Positions 15,682-23,251 of a stretch of DNA of 23,651 nt are shown piece by piece. Source of the DNA: Actinomycetes bacterium (GTDB lineage: Bacteria; Actinomycetota; Coriobacteriia; Coriobacteriales; JAEZZM01); assembly GCA_023418575.1 (NCBI GenBank), contig JAEZZM010000037.1, positions 1-23,651 of the forward strand, in the 5' to 3' direction. Under the pieces are notes generated by a model. That model was not told where the DNA came from, did no database searches, and saw only the letters and a list, made by a program, of their open reading frames with translations. The number at the start of each line of letters is the position of its first letter. Within the stretch, counting starts at the first letter, position 1. The position numbers were made by a program, and so were the translations under genes.

Positions 15682-16508
15682 TCTTTCTTTTTATCTTGCT
15701 CAGCTAGATTTTCTACTTCTATAACATCAGGATTATCAGATGTGCTTAAATAATCGTAGCGTTTTAATGCATCTGATCTAGATGGGCTACTATTCTTGTG
15801 CGCTTTGTTATTATCGCCTGCCTTAGTATTAAAAGCTGCACCAAATATTGACTCAAGGTCACTAAAATCGCCAAACCCACTAACCTTACTAAAGTTACTA
15901 AAGTCGCTGGCATTGCCAAAAGCGCTAAAGTCACCCTTTTTGAATTGCTCGTTCATATCCTTAAAAACCTGCGCGCTCTTTTTTGCGCTGAGGGCTGCGG
16001 CTATAAGAAGAAGACCCACAAAAATTAAAAAGATTCCAAATACAAACATAAAGAAGATGACACCCAATTGAGTGTTTCCAGAAAGGTAAATACCAGCTAT
16101 TAAGCACAGTATTGAGGAGATGATTCCAAACATATTGGCCTTTGACTTAGATCTAAACAAAAAGCTGATGATAAGACCTATGCCCCCAATAAAGATCATA
16201 AAAAATGAAATCAGGCCAATGACAAAAACGCTGGCTCCCTCTGGTGCAAGCATAATGCAGGCGCCCAAAAGAAGCATGATAATACCTGGAAGAGTTGTGC
16301 CACTTAGGCTAAGAGCCTTTTCTTTTTGATAGGCATGAATGCAGGCATAAACACCATTTACGCTGATAAAAGCACCTAACAAAATGAGAAAAAGATGTGC
16401 CATATTAACGGGCGCCAAGAGAGCAAAACTGCCCAAAAGCAGACAGGAAATACCCACACAAAGAAGATACTTCCAAGCATTGCCAAATCCCCCAATAATA
16501 AGACGCAT
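15678..16508 (-). CDS. DUF308/HdeD-like membrane protein
   Basis: This 276-residue protein has six predicted membrane helices (about 13-32, 36-57, 71-88, 92-117, 125-142 and 147-173), arranged as three helical pairs as in the DUF308 (HdeD-related) family. In enterobacteria HdeD is linked to acid resistance, but the family's biochemical role is unknown. The last roughly 100 residues are hydrophilic and probably cytoplasmic. They include a Phe/Ser/Gly-rich patch with three DFS triplets (193-195, 202-204, 214-216) and end in a charged EQDKKKD tail. GGGGTGA six bases before the ATG serves as ribosome-binding site. The gene converges on rdgB, sharing a TTAA at the stops, and lies 53 bp downstream of dtd on the same strand, so both may be one transcript. 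Confidence 0.8.
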   Translation of the reverse strand: MRLIIGGFGNAWKYLLCVGISCLLLGSFALLAPVNMAHLFLILLGAFISVNGVYACIHAYQKEKALSLSGTTLPGIIMLLLGACIMLAPEGASVFVIGLISFFMIFIGGIGLIISFLFRSKSKANMFGIISSILCLIAGIYLSGNTQLGVIFFMFVFGIFLIFVGLLLIAAALSAKKSAQVFKDMNEQFKKGDFSAFGNASDFSNFSKVSGFGDFSDLESIFGAAFNTKAGDNNKAHKNSSPSRSDALKRYDYLSTSDNPDVIEVENLAEQDKKKD

Positions 16509-16561
16509 ATCTATTCACCCCGTACAGTAAAGCGTGTCGTTTTATAAGCCTATCTCATACA

Positions 16562-17008
16562 TTACAGTTCATCTGTATCAAGCATGATGGTAAAAGGTCC
16601 ATCATTAACTAAGCTTATTTGCATATCTGCCCCAAAAACGCCACTTACAACCCTCACGGGCGCATCTGTACAAAGATTAAGCACATCTTCATATAACGCC
16701 TTGGCCTTATCGGGCGCACAGGCCTTGGTAAAAGAGGGCCTATTACCTTTTTTACAATCTGCATACAAGGTAAACTGACTGGCGATAAGAACGCTGCCCT
16801 TAACATCTTGTACGCTTAGTGAAGTTTTGCCAGCTTCATCAGCAAATATTCTAAGCTTAAAGATCTTATCAAGAAGCTTTTTTGCCTCTTCAATAGAATC
16901 TCTTGGCCCTATACCAAGCAAGACAAGAAGACCTTGGTCTATTTCTGCGTGAACTTCTTGGCTAATACTAAGAGAGGCTCTAGTCACGCGTTGAATGAGT
17001 GCTTTCAT
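16562..17008 (-). CDS. dtd: D-aminoacyl-tRNA deacylase
   Basis: Dtd hydrolyses D-amino acids from mischarged tRNAs, and also Gly-tRNA(Ala), keeping translation homochiral. The 148-residue protein has the family length. It has both active-site signatures: SQFTLYAD (77-84) and NDGPFT (135-140, the cross-subunit Gly-cisPro motif), plus MKALIQRVTRASL at the start and GNRPSF at 88-93. A strong CAGGAGG ribosome-binding site precedes the ATG. It lies just after the tRNA-Lys terminator, so it needs read-through or its own promoter, which I could not place in the 23-bp gap. Functionally it pairs naturally with the neighbouring D-amino-acid gene murI and with the tRNA, though this may be coincidence. 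Confidence 0.96.
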   Translation of the reverse strand: MKALIQRVTRASLSISQEVHAEIDQGLLVLLGIGPRDSIEEAKKLLDKIFKLRIFADEAGKTSLSVQDVKGSVLIASQFTLYADCKKGNRPSFTKACAPDKAKALYEDVLNLCTDAPVRVVSGVFGADMQISLVNDGPFTIMLDTDEL

Positions 17009-17031
17009 ATCTGCCTCCTGAATATTCCTAC

Positions 17032-17065
17032 AAAAAAGCCCTTCATGCCAATAAGCACAAAGGGC
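17032..17065 (-). terminator. Rho-independent terminator of tRNA-Lys
   Basis: On the minus strand GCCCTT (17065-17060) pairs with AAGGGC (17043-17038). An inner TGC/GCA pair tightens the loop, and the stem is followed by six T residues (17037-17032). It lies 15 bp beyond the tRNA 3' end and 23 bp before the dtd start codon. Confidence 0.75.
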
Positions 17066-17079
17066 AAAAGTCTTACAGA

Positions 17080-17155
<76 letters not shown>

Positions 17156-17174
17156 AATAAATAGTGCGTTAGCT

Positions 17175-17203
17175 ATGATACTCCAATCACCAGATAAAGG
17201 CAA
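17175..17203 (-). promoter_or_regulatory. Promoter of tRNA-Lys
   Basis: On the minus strand TTGCCT (17198-17203) and TATCAT (17175-17180) are 17 bases apart, and the expected start lies about a dozen bases before the tRNA 5' end. Inverted copies of a 9-mer, GCGTTAGCT (17166-17174) and AGCTAACGC (17235-17243), flank this promoter. Confidence 0.7.
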
Positions 17204-17328
17204 GAAAAAATTAAGCTTTGTAGAGCCTCTATGAAGCTAACGCTTAAACGGTTGAGCGTCTAATTATGTAGAAAATAGGTATAGTAAAAAGAAGATGTGA
17301 TTTCATGCAGGTTTTGAAAGGGAGAATT

Positions 17329-18429
17329 ATGGCTTTTACAACGTCTCTGTATGATACACATTGCGCTTTATCTGCGCAGATGGTGGAATACGCTGGTTAT
17401 CTCATGCCAATTCAGTACGAAGGAATCCAAGCAGAACACAAAGCAGTACGAGAAGCAGCAGGACTTTTTGATGTCTCCCATATGGCGCTTTTTGAACTTA
17501 AGGGAAAAGATGCTTTACCCTTCCTAAATTACAGTCTAACTAATGCATTTGACACACTTGCCCCTGGTCGTGTGCGTTATAGCATTATGTGCAATGACAA
17601 GGGAGGTGCAATAGATGATCTCCTGGTATATTGCAGAAATCAAGAGCACTACTTAATTGTAGTAAATGCTGCGTGTAGGCAAAAGGATTTCGATCAATTA
17701 AAAGCTTTGAGTTCGGGCTATGAGCTAAGTTTAGAAGATCGCTCTGATGGCTGCGCTATTATCGCACTTCAAGGGCCAAAGTCACAAGAAATTATTGAAG
17801 GCTTGATTACATCCGAGCTACTTCCTCAAAAGTACTACAGTTTTGTGGAGCTGGATTTTGAGGGTGAGAAGATCATAGTTTCTCGCACAGGTTACACGGG
17901 TGAATTTGGCTATGAGTTTTATCTTCCTGCTCAGCTTGCTCCCGTGCTTTGGAATAAGCTTATGGATTTGGGAGCAAAACAGGGGATTAAAGCTTGTGGT
18001 TTAGGTGCAAGAGATACCTTGCGTCTTGAGGCGGCTATGCCACTTTATGGTCATGAATTAAGTCTTGACATAAATCCTTTAGAAGCAGGGCTTAATTTTG
18101 CGGTAAAGATGGAAAAAGATGACTTTGTAGGTAAGGCTGCCCTGCAAGAATGGCTAGATCTTCCAGATGATAAAAAGCGCTTGCGCTGTGGCGCTGTGCT
18201 TGTTTCAAAGGGTATTTTACGTGAGGGAGCAGAGCTATTTGCTGATGAGAGCTTGGAGAAAAAGATAGGCTTTGTCTGCTCTGGAACAAAGGCCCCTTAT
18301 CTTAATAAATCTGTAGCTATGTTATATGTCGATAAGCCCTATGCGCAAATAGGCAAAGAGCTTTATGCCTTGCAACGCTCAAAAGTATTAAAGCTTGAGC
18401 TTGTGGAGCTTCCTTTTTATAAGGCTTAG
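17329..18429 (+). CDS. gcvT: Aminomethyltransferase, glycine cleavage T protein
   Basis: GcvT transfers the methylene group from aminomethyl-lipoyl H protein to tetrahydrofolate, releasing ammonia. The 366-residue chain has the usual length and signatures. GLFDVSHMALFELKG comes early, then RVRYSIMCNDKGGAIDDLLVY, whose Asp96-Asp97 pair covers the catalytic aspartate (Asp101 in E. coli). RTGYTGEFGYEFY follows, then GLGARDTLRLEAAMPLYGHEL, the folate-binding region. The open frame reaches an ATG at 17305, but only the ATG at 17329 has a ribosome-binding site (AAAGGGAG, 17317-17324). It is first in the glycine-cleavage cluster. A TATAGT near 17280 may be its -10 box, but no good -35 is seen. A 204-bp spacer with repeats and a hairpin separates it from gcvH. 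Confidence 0.96.
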   Translation: MAFTTSLYDTHCALSAQMVEYAGYLMPIQYEGIQAEHKAVREAAGLFDVSHMALFELKGKDALPFLNYSLTNAFDTLAPGRVRYSIMCNDKGGAIDDLLVYCRNQEHYLIVVNAACRQKDFDQLKALSSGYELSLEDRSDGCAIIALQGPKSQEIIEGLITSELLPQKYYSFVELDFEGEKIIVSRTGYTGEFGYEFYLPAQLAPVLWNKLMDLGAKQGIKACGLGARDTLRLEAAMPLYGHELSLDINPLEAGLNFAVKMEKDDFVGKAALQEWLDLPDDKKRLRCGAVLVSKGILREGAELFADESLEKKIGFVCSGTKAPYLNKSVAMLYVDKPYAQIGKELYALQRSKVLKLELVELPFYKA

Positions 18430-18448
18430 GTACGAAGTTCAAGCTCAC

Positions 18449-18516
18449 TAAGGCCAAAGCACACTTAAGGCCAGAGCGCATCTAAGGTCAGATCGCGTCT
18501 AAGGATCTGGTAAGCC
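18449..18516 (+). repeat. Four imperfect 17-bp tandem repeats between gcvT and gcvH
   Basis: Units begin at 18449, 18466, 18483 and 18500, all with TAAGG at the left end, followed in the first three by CCA/TCA and a GCRC-like right half. Similarity falls in the fourth unit. The array lies 19 bp after the gcvT stop and 117 bp before the gcvH start, in non-coding DNA. Confidence 0.85.
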
Positions 18517-18584
18517 TTAGTTTTGGCAAGATAGACCCGTGACTTCATGCGGCTTAATTGCTTAATTATAAAGATATAACAATG

Positions 18585-18616
18585 CTGCTCTACAGGAACT
18601 AAGGTAGAGCAGTTTT
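18585..18616 (+). terminator. Hairpin with T tract directly upstream of gcvH
   Basis: CTGCTCTAC (18585-18593) and GTAGAGCAG (18604-18612) form a 9-bp stem with a 10-base loop followed by TTTT. The gcvH Shine-Dalgarno begins only four bases later. It looks like an intrinsic terminator of gcvT or an attenuator controlling the downstream genes. Transcription from a weak TATAAA box at 18567-18572 would cross it. Confidence 0.6.
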
Positions 18617-18633
18617 AAAGAAAGGATATAAAG

Positions 18634-19008
18634 ATGAATACGCCAACAGATCGCAAGTACAGCAAGTCTCACGAGTGGATCATGGAGGAGGGGGACCATT
18701 ATGTTTTAGGTCTCACTGACTTTGCGCAACATAGCATGGGTGAAATTGTTTATGTTGAGCTTCCTGAAGAAGGAGATGAGCTCCATGCGCAAGAGAGTTT
18801 TGCTGAGGCAGAATCAGTAAAGGCGGTTTCAGAAATCTTTTCACCCATAGAGGGCAAGGTGCTTGAGCTTAATGAAGCTCTTGAGGATCAACCCGCCCTT
18901 ATTAATGAGCAGCCCTATGACACTTGGTTAGTAAAAATTGAGGGAACTATTGAAGAAGAGCTTTTAGATGCAGCTCAGTATGATGAATTGTGCGAACAGG
19001 AAGGCTAA
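18634..19008 (+). CDS. gcvH: Glycine cleavage system H protein
   Basis: The H protein carries the aminomethyl intermediate on a lipoyl arm between the P, T and L enzymes. The 124-residue acidic protein has the standard length and fold. The lipoyl-lysine is Lys63 in AEAESVKAVSEIFSP, preceded by HEW and GEIVYVELPEEG and followed by NEQPYDTWLVKIE. AAAGGA eight bases before the ATG is the ribosome-binding site. It is followed after five bases by gcvPA and is therefore tightly coupled to it. Lipoylation is most likely carried out by the ligase encoded three genes downstream. Confidence 0.97.
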   Translation: MNTPTDRKYSKSHEWIMEEGDHYVLGLTDFAQHSMGEIVYVELPEEGDELHAQESFAEAESVKAVSEIFSPIEGKVLELNEALEDQPALINEQPYDTWLVKIEGTIEEELLDAAQYDELCEQEG

Positions 19009-19013
19009 TACCC

Positions 19014-20408
19014 ATGGCACGCTATAGCGCACATACTCCTCAAGAGCTACAAGATATGCTAGGCACACTTGGCCTTAGCAAGCTTGAGGATTTGTATCAA
19101 GAGATTCCTGATGAATTAAAACTTCAAGGAGAGCTTAATTTACATCAAGGTTTAAGCTTGCTTGATCTTGAGCAGTTGTTTGACAATCTTGCCTCAGGCA
19201 ATATGCAGCCCAATATTGTATTAAGAGGAGCTGGGGCATATAAGCACTTTATCCCGCCTCTGTGTAAAACTGTGCCCTCTAAGGAATCTTTCTTAAGCTC
19301 ATACACGCCATATCAAGCAGAGGCATCTCAAGGTGTGCTGCAAAGCATTTTTGAGTTTCAAACTATGATATGTGAGCTTACCGGCATGGATCTGGCAAAT
19401 GCTTCTTTGTATGACGGAGCAGAGGCTGCCGCAGAGGCAAGCTCTATGTGTGTAGATAAAAAGCGCAGTAAGACCTTGGTTTCTGCTGGTCTTAACCCCG
19501 CTTATATCGAAACCATAAAAACCTATGCTTTTGGTAGAGGTCATGAGCTTGAGCTTATTGATCTTAAGGATGGTCGCACAGATCTAGAGGCTCTAAAGAA
19601 GGCTCTAGAAGATCCTCAGGTAGCTTCTGTTATTGTTCAGCAGCCCAATTACTTTGGTCATCTTGAAGAGGCAAAAGAGATTGGCGCTCTTGTTAAAGAA
19701 GCTGGCGCAGCATATATTATGTGTGTTAATCCCATTGCTCAAGCTGTGCTTGAGACACCCAAAGATTGCCATGCAGATATATGTGTAGGTGAGGGTCAGC
19801 CATTGGGACTGGCTTTAGGTTTTGGTGGCCCATATCTGGGATTTATGTCGTGTAATGAGTCATATTTACGTAAGATACCAGGGCGCATAGTGGGAAAGAC
19901 CACCGATCTTGATGGAAAAGAAGCCTTTGTTTTGACCTTGCAAGCACGCGAGCAGCATATTAGGCGTGAAAAAGCAGGATCTAACGTATGCACTAATCAG
20001 GCCTTGTGTGCACTAACAGCTGCTGTGTATATGGCATCCATGGGTCCACAGGGTATGAAATCTGCTGCTGAGCTTTCTTATTACCGTGCTCATAAGCTTG
20101 CACAAAGGCTCTGTAGCTATGAGGGCTTTGAGCTCTTATCCCAAGGAGAGTTCTTCCATGAGTTTCTTACAAGTAAGCCAGAGTTTTATGCTGAATTAGA
20201 AGCCTTTTTAGCAGAGCGCAGAATTCTTCCAGGTCTTGCCTTAGACGAGGGAGTCTTGTGGTGTGCTACTGAATGCTTTACTGAGCAACAAGAACAGGAA
20301 TTCTTTGAAGAGCTTGATGCTTTTTATGCAATGAAAGCTCAAGAACCCCAGTTAGAGGAACTTCTTAAGGCCATGGCCGCACAGGATAATAAGGGGGATC
20401 AAGACTAA
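19014..20408 (+). CDS. gcvPA: Glycine dehydrogenase (decarboxylating) subunit 1
   Basis: GcvPA is the N-terminal-half subunit of the two-part P protein, which decarboxylates glycine with PLP and loads the aminomethyl group on H. The 464-residue chain matches the family: FIPPLCKTVPSKESFLSSYTPYQAEASQG-like early region, FEFQTMICELTGMDLANASLYDGAEAAAEA, SVIVQQPNYFGHLEE, and QPLGLALGFGGPYLGF, then QAREQHIRREKAGSNVCTNQ. The frame can be opened from a GTG at 18990 inside gcvH. The ATG at 19014, with AGGAAGG about ten bases upstream, gives the usual N-terminus MARYSAHTPQELQDML. The stop overlaps the start of gcvPB by one base (TAATG), implying equimolar translation of the two subunits. Confidence 0.95.
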   Translation: MARYSAHTPQELQDMLGTLGLSKLEDLYQEIPDELKLQGELNLHQGLSLLDLEQLFDNLASGNMQPNIVLRGAGAYKHFIPPLCKTVPSKESFLSSYTPYQAEASQGVLQSIFEFQTMICELTGMDLANASLYDGAEAAAEASSMCVDKKRSKTLVSAGLNPAYIETIKTYAFGRGHELELIDLKDGRTDLEALKKALEDPQVASVIVQQPNYFGHLEEAKEIGALVKEAGAAYIMCVNPIAQAVLETPKDCHADICVGEGQPLGLALGFGGPYLGFMSCNESYLRKIPGRIVGKTTDLDGKEAFVLTLQAREQHIRREKAGSNVCTNQALCALTAAVYMASMGPQGMKSAAELSYYRAHKLAQRLCSYEGFELLSQGEFFHEFLTSKPEFYAELEAFLAERRILPGLALDEGVLWCATECFTEQQEQEFFEELDAFYAMKAQEPQLEELLKAMAAQDNKGDQD

Positions 20409-21856
20409 TGAAGCTAATATTTGAAAAAGGTGCACAAGGACGCACTACAGAGTATCTCCCACAACTTGCAAAAGATTGCGAATTTAGCTTACCCAAGCGT
20501 TTTGCAAGAAAAGAAGAGCTCAACTTGCCAGAGCTTTCAGAATTAGAACTCAGCCGCCATTATTCAGAGCTTGAGCGCAAGAGCTTTGGTATCAACAACG
20601 GTATTTATATGTTGGGCTCTTGTACCATGAAGTACAATCCTCATATTCATGAGCTTATTGCGCGAGACCCTCAGTATGCGGGGCTTCATCCCTTGCAGGA
20701 TAGTAAAACCTGCCAAGGTGCCCTGGCGGTGCTTGTCCTCTTAGAGCAGTCCTTAAAAGAGGTCTGCGGCATGGACGCGTTTAGTTTTCAAGCTGCTGCA
20801 GGCGCTCAGGCTGAGCTAGTAGGCCTTTTGCTCATGAAGGCTTATCACAGGGAGCAAGGCCAAGAACAGCGCTGTGAAATTTTAGTTCCCGATGCAGCTC
20901 ATGGCACCAATCCTGCTTCTGCAAGTATGGCAGGCTTTAAGGTAAAAAGCATTCCAACTCATGAAAATGGTCAGGTAGATCTTGAGGGTTTGAGGGCCTT
21001 GTTGGGCGATAAAACCGCTGGACTTATGCTTACCAACCCCAATACTGAGGGTAAGTTTGAAGGCCAAATTGCTCAAATCACCAGCTTGGTACATGAGGCA
21101 GGAGGCCTGTGCTACTATGACGGCGCTAATCTTAATGCCATCATGGGCACGGTTCGCCCTGGTGATATGGGTTTTGATATTGTGCATCTCAATTTACATA
21201 AAACATTTTCTACTCCCCACGGTGGCGGTGGACCAGGATCGGGAGCAGTTGGTGTTAAAGCCTTCTTAAAGGACTTTTTACCTGGCAGGGTGGTGCGCAG
21301 AGATGGGCAATTCTTAGATTTTGAAAAGCCTGAAAAGAGTATAGGAGAGGTCCATGCCTTTAATGGCAACTTCTTGGTAGTTTTACGCGCACTTGCCTAT
21401 GCTTTGAGTCTAGGAGCTTCTGGCTTAAAAGAGGCATCCCAAATTGCTGTGCTTAATGCAAACTATATGCAGCACGAGCTCAAAGACTACTTTGATCTTG
21501 CTCAAGAGGGTCTTTGCATGCATGAGTTTGTCTTAAGCCTTGCCTCCTTCAAGAAAAAGACGGGAGTAAGTGCTAAGGATGTCTCTAAGGCACTGCTTGA
21601 CTATGGTATGCATCCACCCACTATGTACTTCCCGCTTACCGTGCCTGAGGCATTGATGATTGAGCCCACCGAGACTGAGCCCAAGGACAGCTTAGATGCT
21701 GCTATTAATGCCTTTAAGGAGATTTACGATAAGGCCTTATCGGATCCAGATTATCTCTTGGCAAGCCCTTATAGCTGCTCGGTAAGGCGTCTGGATGAAA
21801 CAGCTGCAGCTCGTAATCCTCAGCTAAGGTACATACCAGAGTCTAAAACAGAGTAA
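20408..21856 (+). CDS. gcvPB: Glycine dehydrogenase (decarboxylating) subunit 2
   Basis: GcvPB is the PLP-bearing subunit of the split P protein. The 482-residue sequence has the cofactor lysine at Lys265 in VHLNLHKTFSTPHGGGGPGSG. Other signatures are YMLGSCTMKYNPHI near the start, the FSFQAAAGAQAELVG pocket, and PDAAHGTNPASASMAGF with the conserved histidine of the phosphate/ring-stacking site. YYDGANLNAIMG contains the aspartate that pairs with the pyridine nitrogen. It begins on the last base of the gcvPA stop codon. A terminator-like hairpin follows 12 bp after the stop, before lplA. Confidence 0.96.
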   Translation: MKLIFEKGAQGRTTEYLPQLAKDCEFSLPKRFARKEELNLPELSELELSRHYSELERKSFGINNGIYMLGSCTMKYNPHIHELIARDPQYAGLHPLQDSKTCQGALAVLVLLEQSLKEVCGMDAFSFQAAAGAQAELVGLLLMKAYHREQGQEQRCEILVPDAAHGTNPASASMAGFKVKSIPTHENGQVDLEGLRALLGDKTAGLMLTNPNTEGKFEGQIAQITSLVHEAGGLCYYDGANLNAIMGTVRPGDMGFDIVHLNLHKTFSTPHGGGGPGSGAVGVKAFLKDFLPGRVVRRDGQFLDFEKPEKSIGEVHAFNGNFLVVLRALAYALSLGASGLKEASQIAVLNANYMQHELKDYFDLAQEGLCMHEFVLSLASFKKKTGVSAKDVSKALLDYGMHPPTMYFPLTVPEALMIEPTETEPKDSLDAAINAFKEIYDKALSDPDYLLASPYSCSVRRLDETAAARNPQLRYIPESKTE

Positions 21857-21868
21857 AAACCTTGTGTT

Positions 21869-21901
21869 AAGCTGCCCTGCTTAGAGTGGGGCAGCTTTTA
21901 T
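21869..21901 (+). terminator. Rho-independent terminator-like hairpin after gcvPB
   Basis: AAGCTGCCC (21869-21877) and GGGCAGCTT (21889-21897) form a 9-bp GC-rich stem with an 11-base loop, followed by TTTTATT. It lies between gcvPB and lplA, 23 bp before the lplA start, a placement like that of the hairpin before gcvH. Confidence 0.75.
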
Positions 21902-21923
21902 TATGAAAGATTAGGAAGATTGA

Positions 21924-23006
21924 ATGAGAGAACTGCCAGCTTTAAAACGTATAAGTTTTTATCGTTCACAAAGCCTGGATGCACATGCTAACCAGGCTCT
22001 AGAGGCTTATTTTTTTAACACAGTCCAAGAAGATGAGCTTATAGTGTATCTTTGGCAAAATGATCGTACGGTATTTATTGGCCGTAACCAGGACGCTGCA
22101 AAAGAATGCAATCTTGAGGCTATGCAGGAAGATGGTGTGGTTTTGTCGCGCAGGTATTCTGGCGGAGGCGCTGTCTATCATGAGCAGGCAAATCTTAACT
22201 TCACCTTCTGTGCTCATGAGGCAAATTATGATCTCGAGCACCAGCTGCTGGTTATTGTAAAGGCCTTGGAGTCACTTGGGCTTAAGGCTGAATATACTGG
22301 GCGCAATGACATTGTTATTGATGGGGCAAAGTTTTCTGGTAATGCCTTTTATAAGAAAGATAAACGCAGATTTCATCACGGCACCATTTTGCTTAATGTT
22401 AATCCAGAAAACATGCAGCATTATTTAAGGCCTTCAAAGAAAAAGCTGGCAAGCAAGGGTGTTGACTCTGTTCGTGCTCGTGTGCTTAACTTGTGCAGCC
22501 TTCTTCCAGAGCTTAATGCAGATATTCTTACTGAGAAACTCAAAGCTGCTACTACAAAGGTCTATGCCTTGGACTTAAAAGAGCTTCACGACTCAGATTT
22601 AGACCACAAAGAACTCAAGCGATTAGAAGATGAGTTTTCTGATCATGAATGGTGCTTTGGTAAGGCTGTTGACTGGGATCTAAGCGTTCAAGAGCGCTTC
22701 TCATGGGGCGAGATTGAATTGCGCTTTTCAGAAGAGAGCTTTAAGCTTAGAGAGCTTTTAACAGATGCTCTTGAAGAAGAGGGTGTCGATAAGATATATG
22801 CCCTCATTAAAGCTTTTGAGTCTAAGGCCGCTAATACGGCGGGCTCTGCAGTAGAGTATCTTAGCGAGCTTGCAGTCTTTATGCTTGAAGAGCTTAAGGC
22901 TGAATCTGATCAAGATCCAGAGAATCTGGGGTCAAGGCAAGCGTATGAGCTCGCAGCTTATTTACAAGGGCTTGAGCAAGAGCAGCTTGTATACCGTAAT
23001 CGCTAA
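21924..23006 (+). CDS. lplA: Lipoate-protein ligase
   Basis: LplA activates free lipoate with ATP and attaches it to acceptor lysines, here presumably Lys63 of GcvH. The 360-residue protein has the catalytic domain and the C-terminal accessory domain of the long LplA type. Key features are RRYSGGGAVYH (76-86, the lipoyl-AMP loop), GRNDIVIDGAKFSGNAF with Lys136 at the position of the catalytic lysine, HHGTILLNVN, and KGVDSVRARVLNL. GAFGKAVDW-like text (WCFGKAVDWD) marks the link to the accessory domain. The start is preceded by TAGGAAGA. Because no lipoyl synthase is seen nearby, the organism may depend on scavenged lipoate, which is an inference from this window only. Confidence 0.94.
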   Translation: MRELPALKRISFYRSQSLDAHANQALEAYFFNTVQEDELIVYLWQNDRTVFIGRNQDAAKECNLEAMQEDGVVLSRRYSGGGAVYHEQANLNFTFCAHEANYDLEHQLLVIVKALESLGLKAEYTGRNDIVIDGAKFSGNAFYKKDKRRFHHGTILLNVNPENMQHYLRPSKKKLASKGVDSVRARVLNLCSLLPELNADILTEKLKAATTKVYALDLKELHDSDLDHKELKRLEDEFSDHEWCFGKAVDWDLSVQERFSWGEIELRFSEESFKLRELLTDALEEEGVDKIYALIKAFESKAANTAGSAVEYLSELAVFMLEELKAESDQDPENLGSRQAYELAAYLQGLEQEQLVYRNR

Positions 23007-23030
23007 TTGTTGTTGAGAACTATACTCCAC

Positions 23031-23151
23031 AGGCTTTGAGAACTGAGTTTCAAACACAGGCTTTAAGCAGAAGCTTCAAGTGGCACAAGCTTCAAGTGCA
23101 AGTTTTAAGCGCAGGCTTCAAGCACAAGTTTTAAGCGCAAGTTTTGCTTTG
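23031..23151 (+). repeat. Degenerate 13-bp tandem repeat array between lplA and the lpd gene
   Basis: About nine consecutive units, mostly exactly 13 bp with one of 14 and one of 16, approximate AAGCTTYAAGYGC. For example AAGCTTCAAGTGC is at 23087, and AAGTTTTAAGCGC is at both 23100 and 23126. Many units contain the odd-centred palindromes GCTTCAAGC or GCTTTAAGC. The array fills most of the 245-bp spacer before the dihydrolipoamide dehydrogenase gene and has no coding potential that I can see. Confidence 0.85.
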
Positions 23152-23251
23152 TGGACAGGGGTTCAAAAAAGAGTGAGCACAAGAGCGTGGGCTTGTAGGT
23201 CTTGGCTCAAGAGCTCAAAAACATATAAAGGAAATGGGGCTAGCTAGCACA

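Noticed and set aside
17204..17328. Glycine riboswitch in front of gcvT
   Set aside because: The leader is short and lacks the conserved GGAGAG-type and ACCGAAGG-like cores of the glycine aptamer. Only small inverted repeats are present.
23031..23151. CRISPR array
   Set aside because: The units are 13 bp, contiguous and degenerate, without unique spacers, and no cas gene is nearby.
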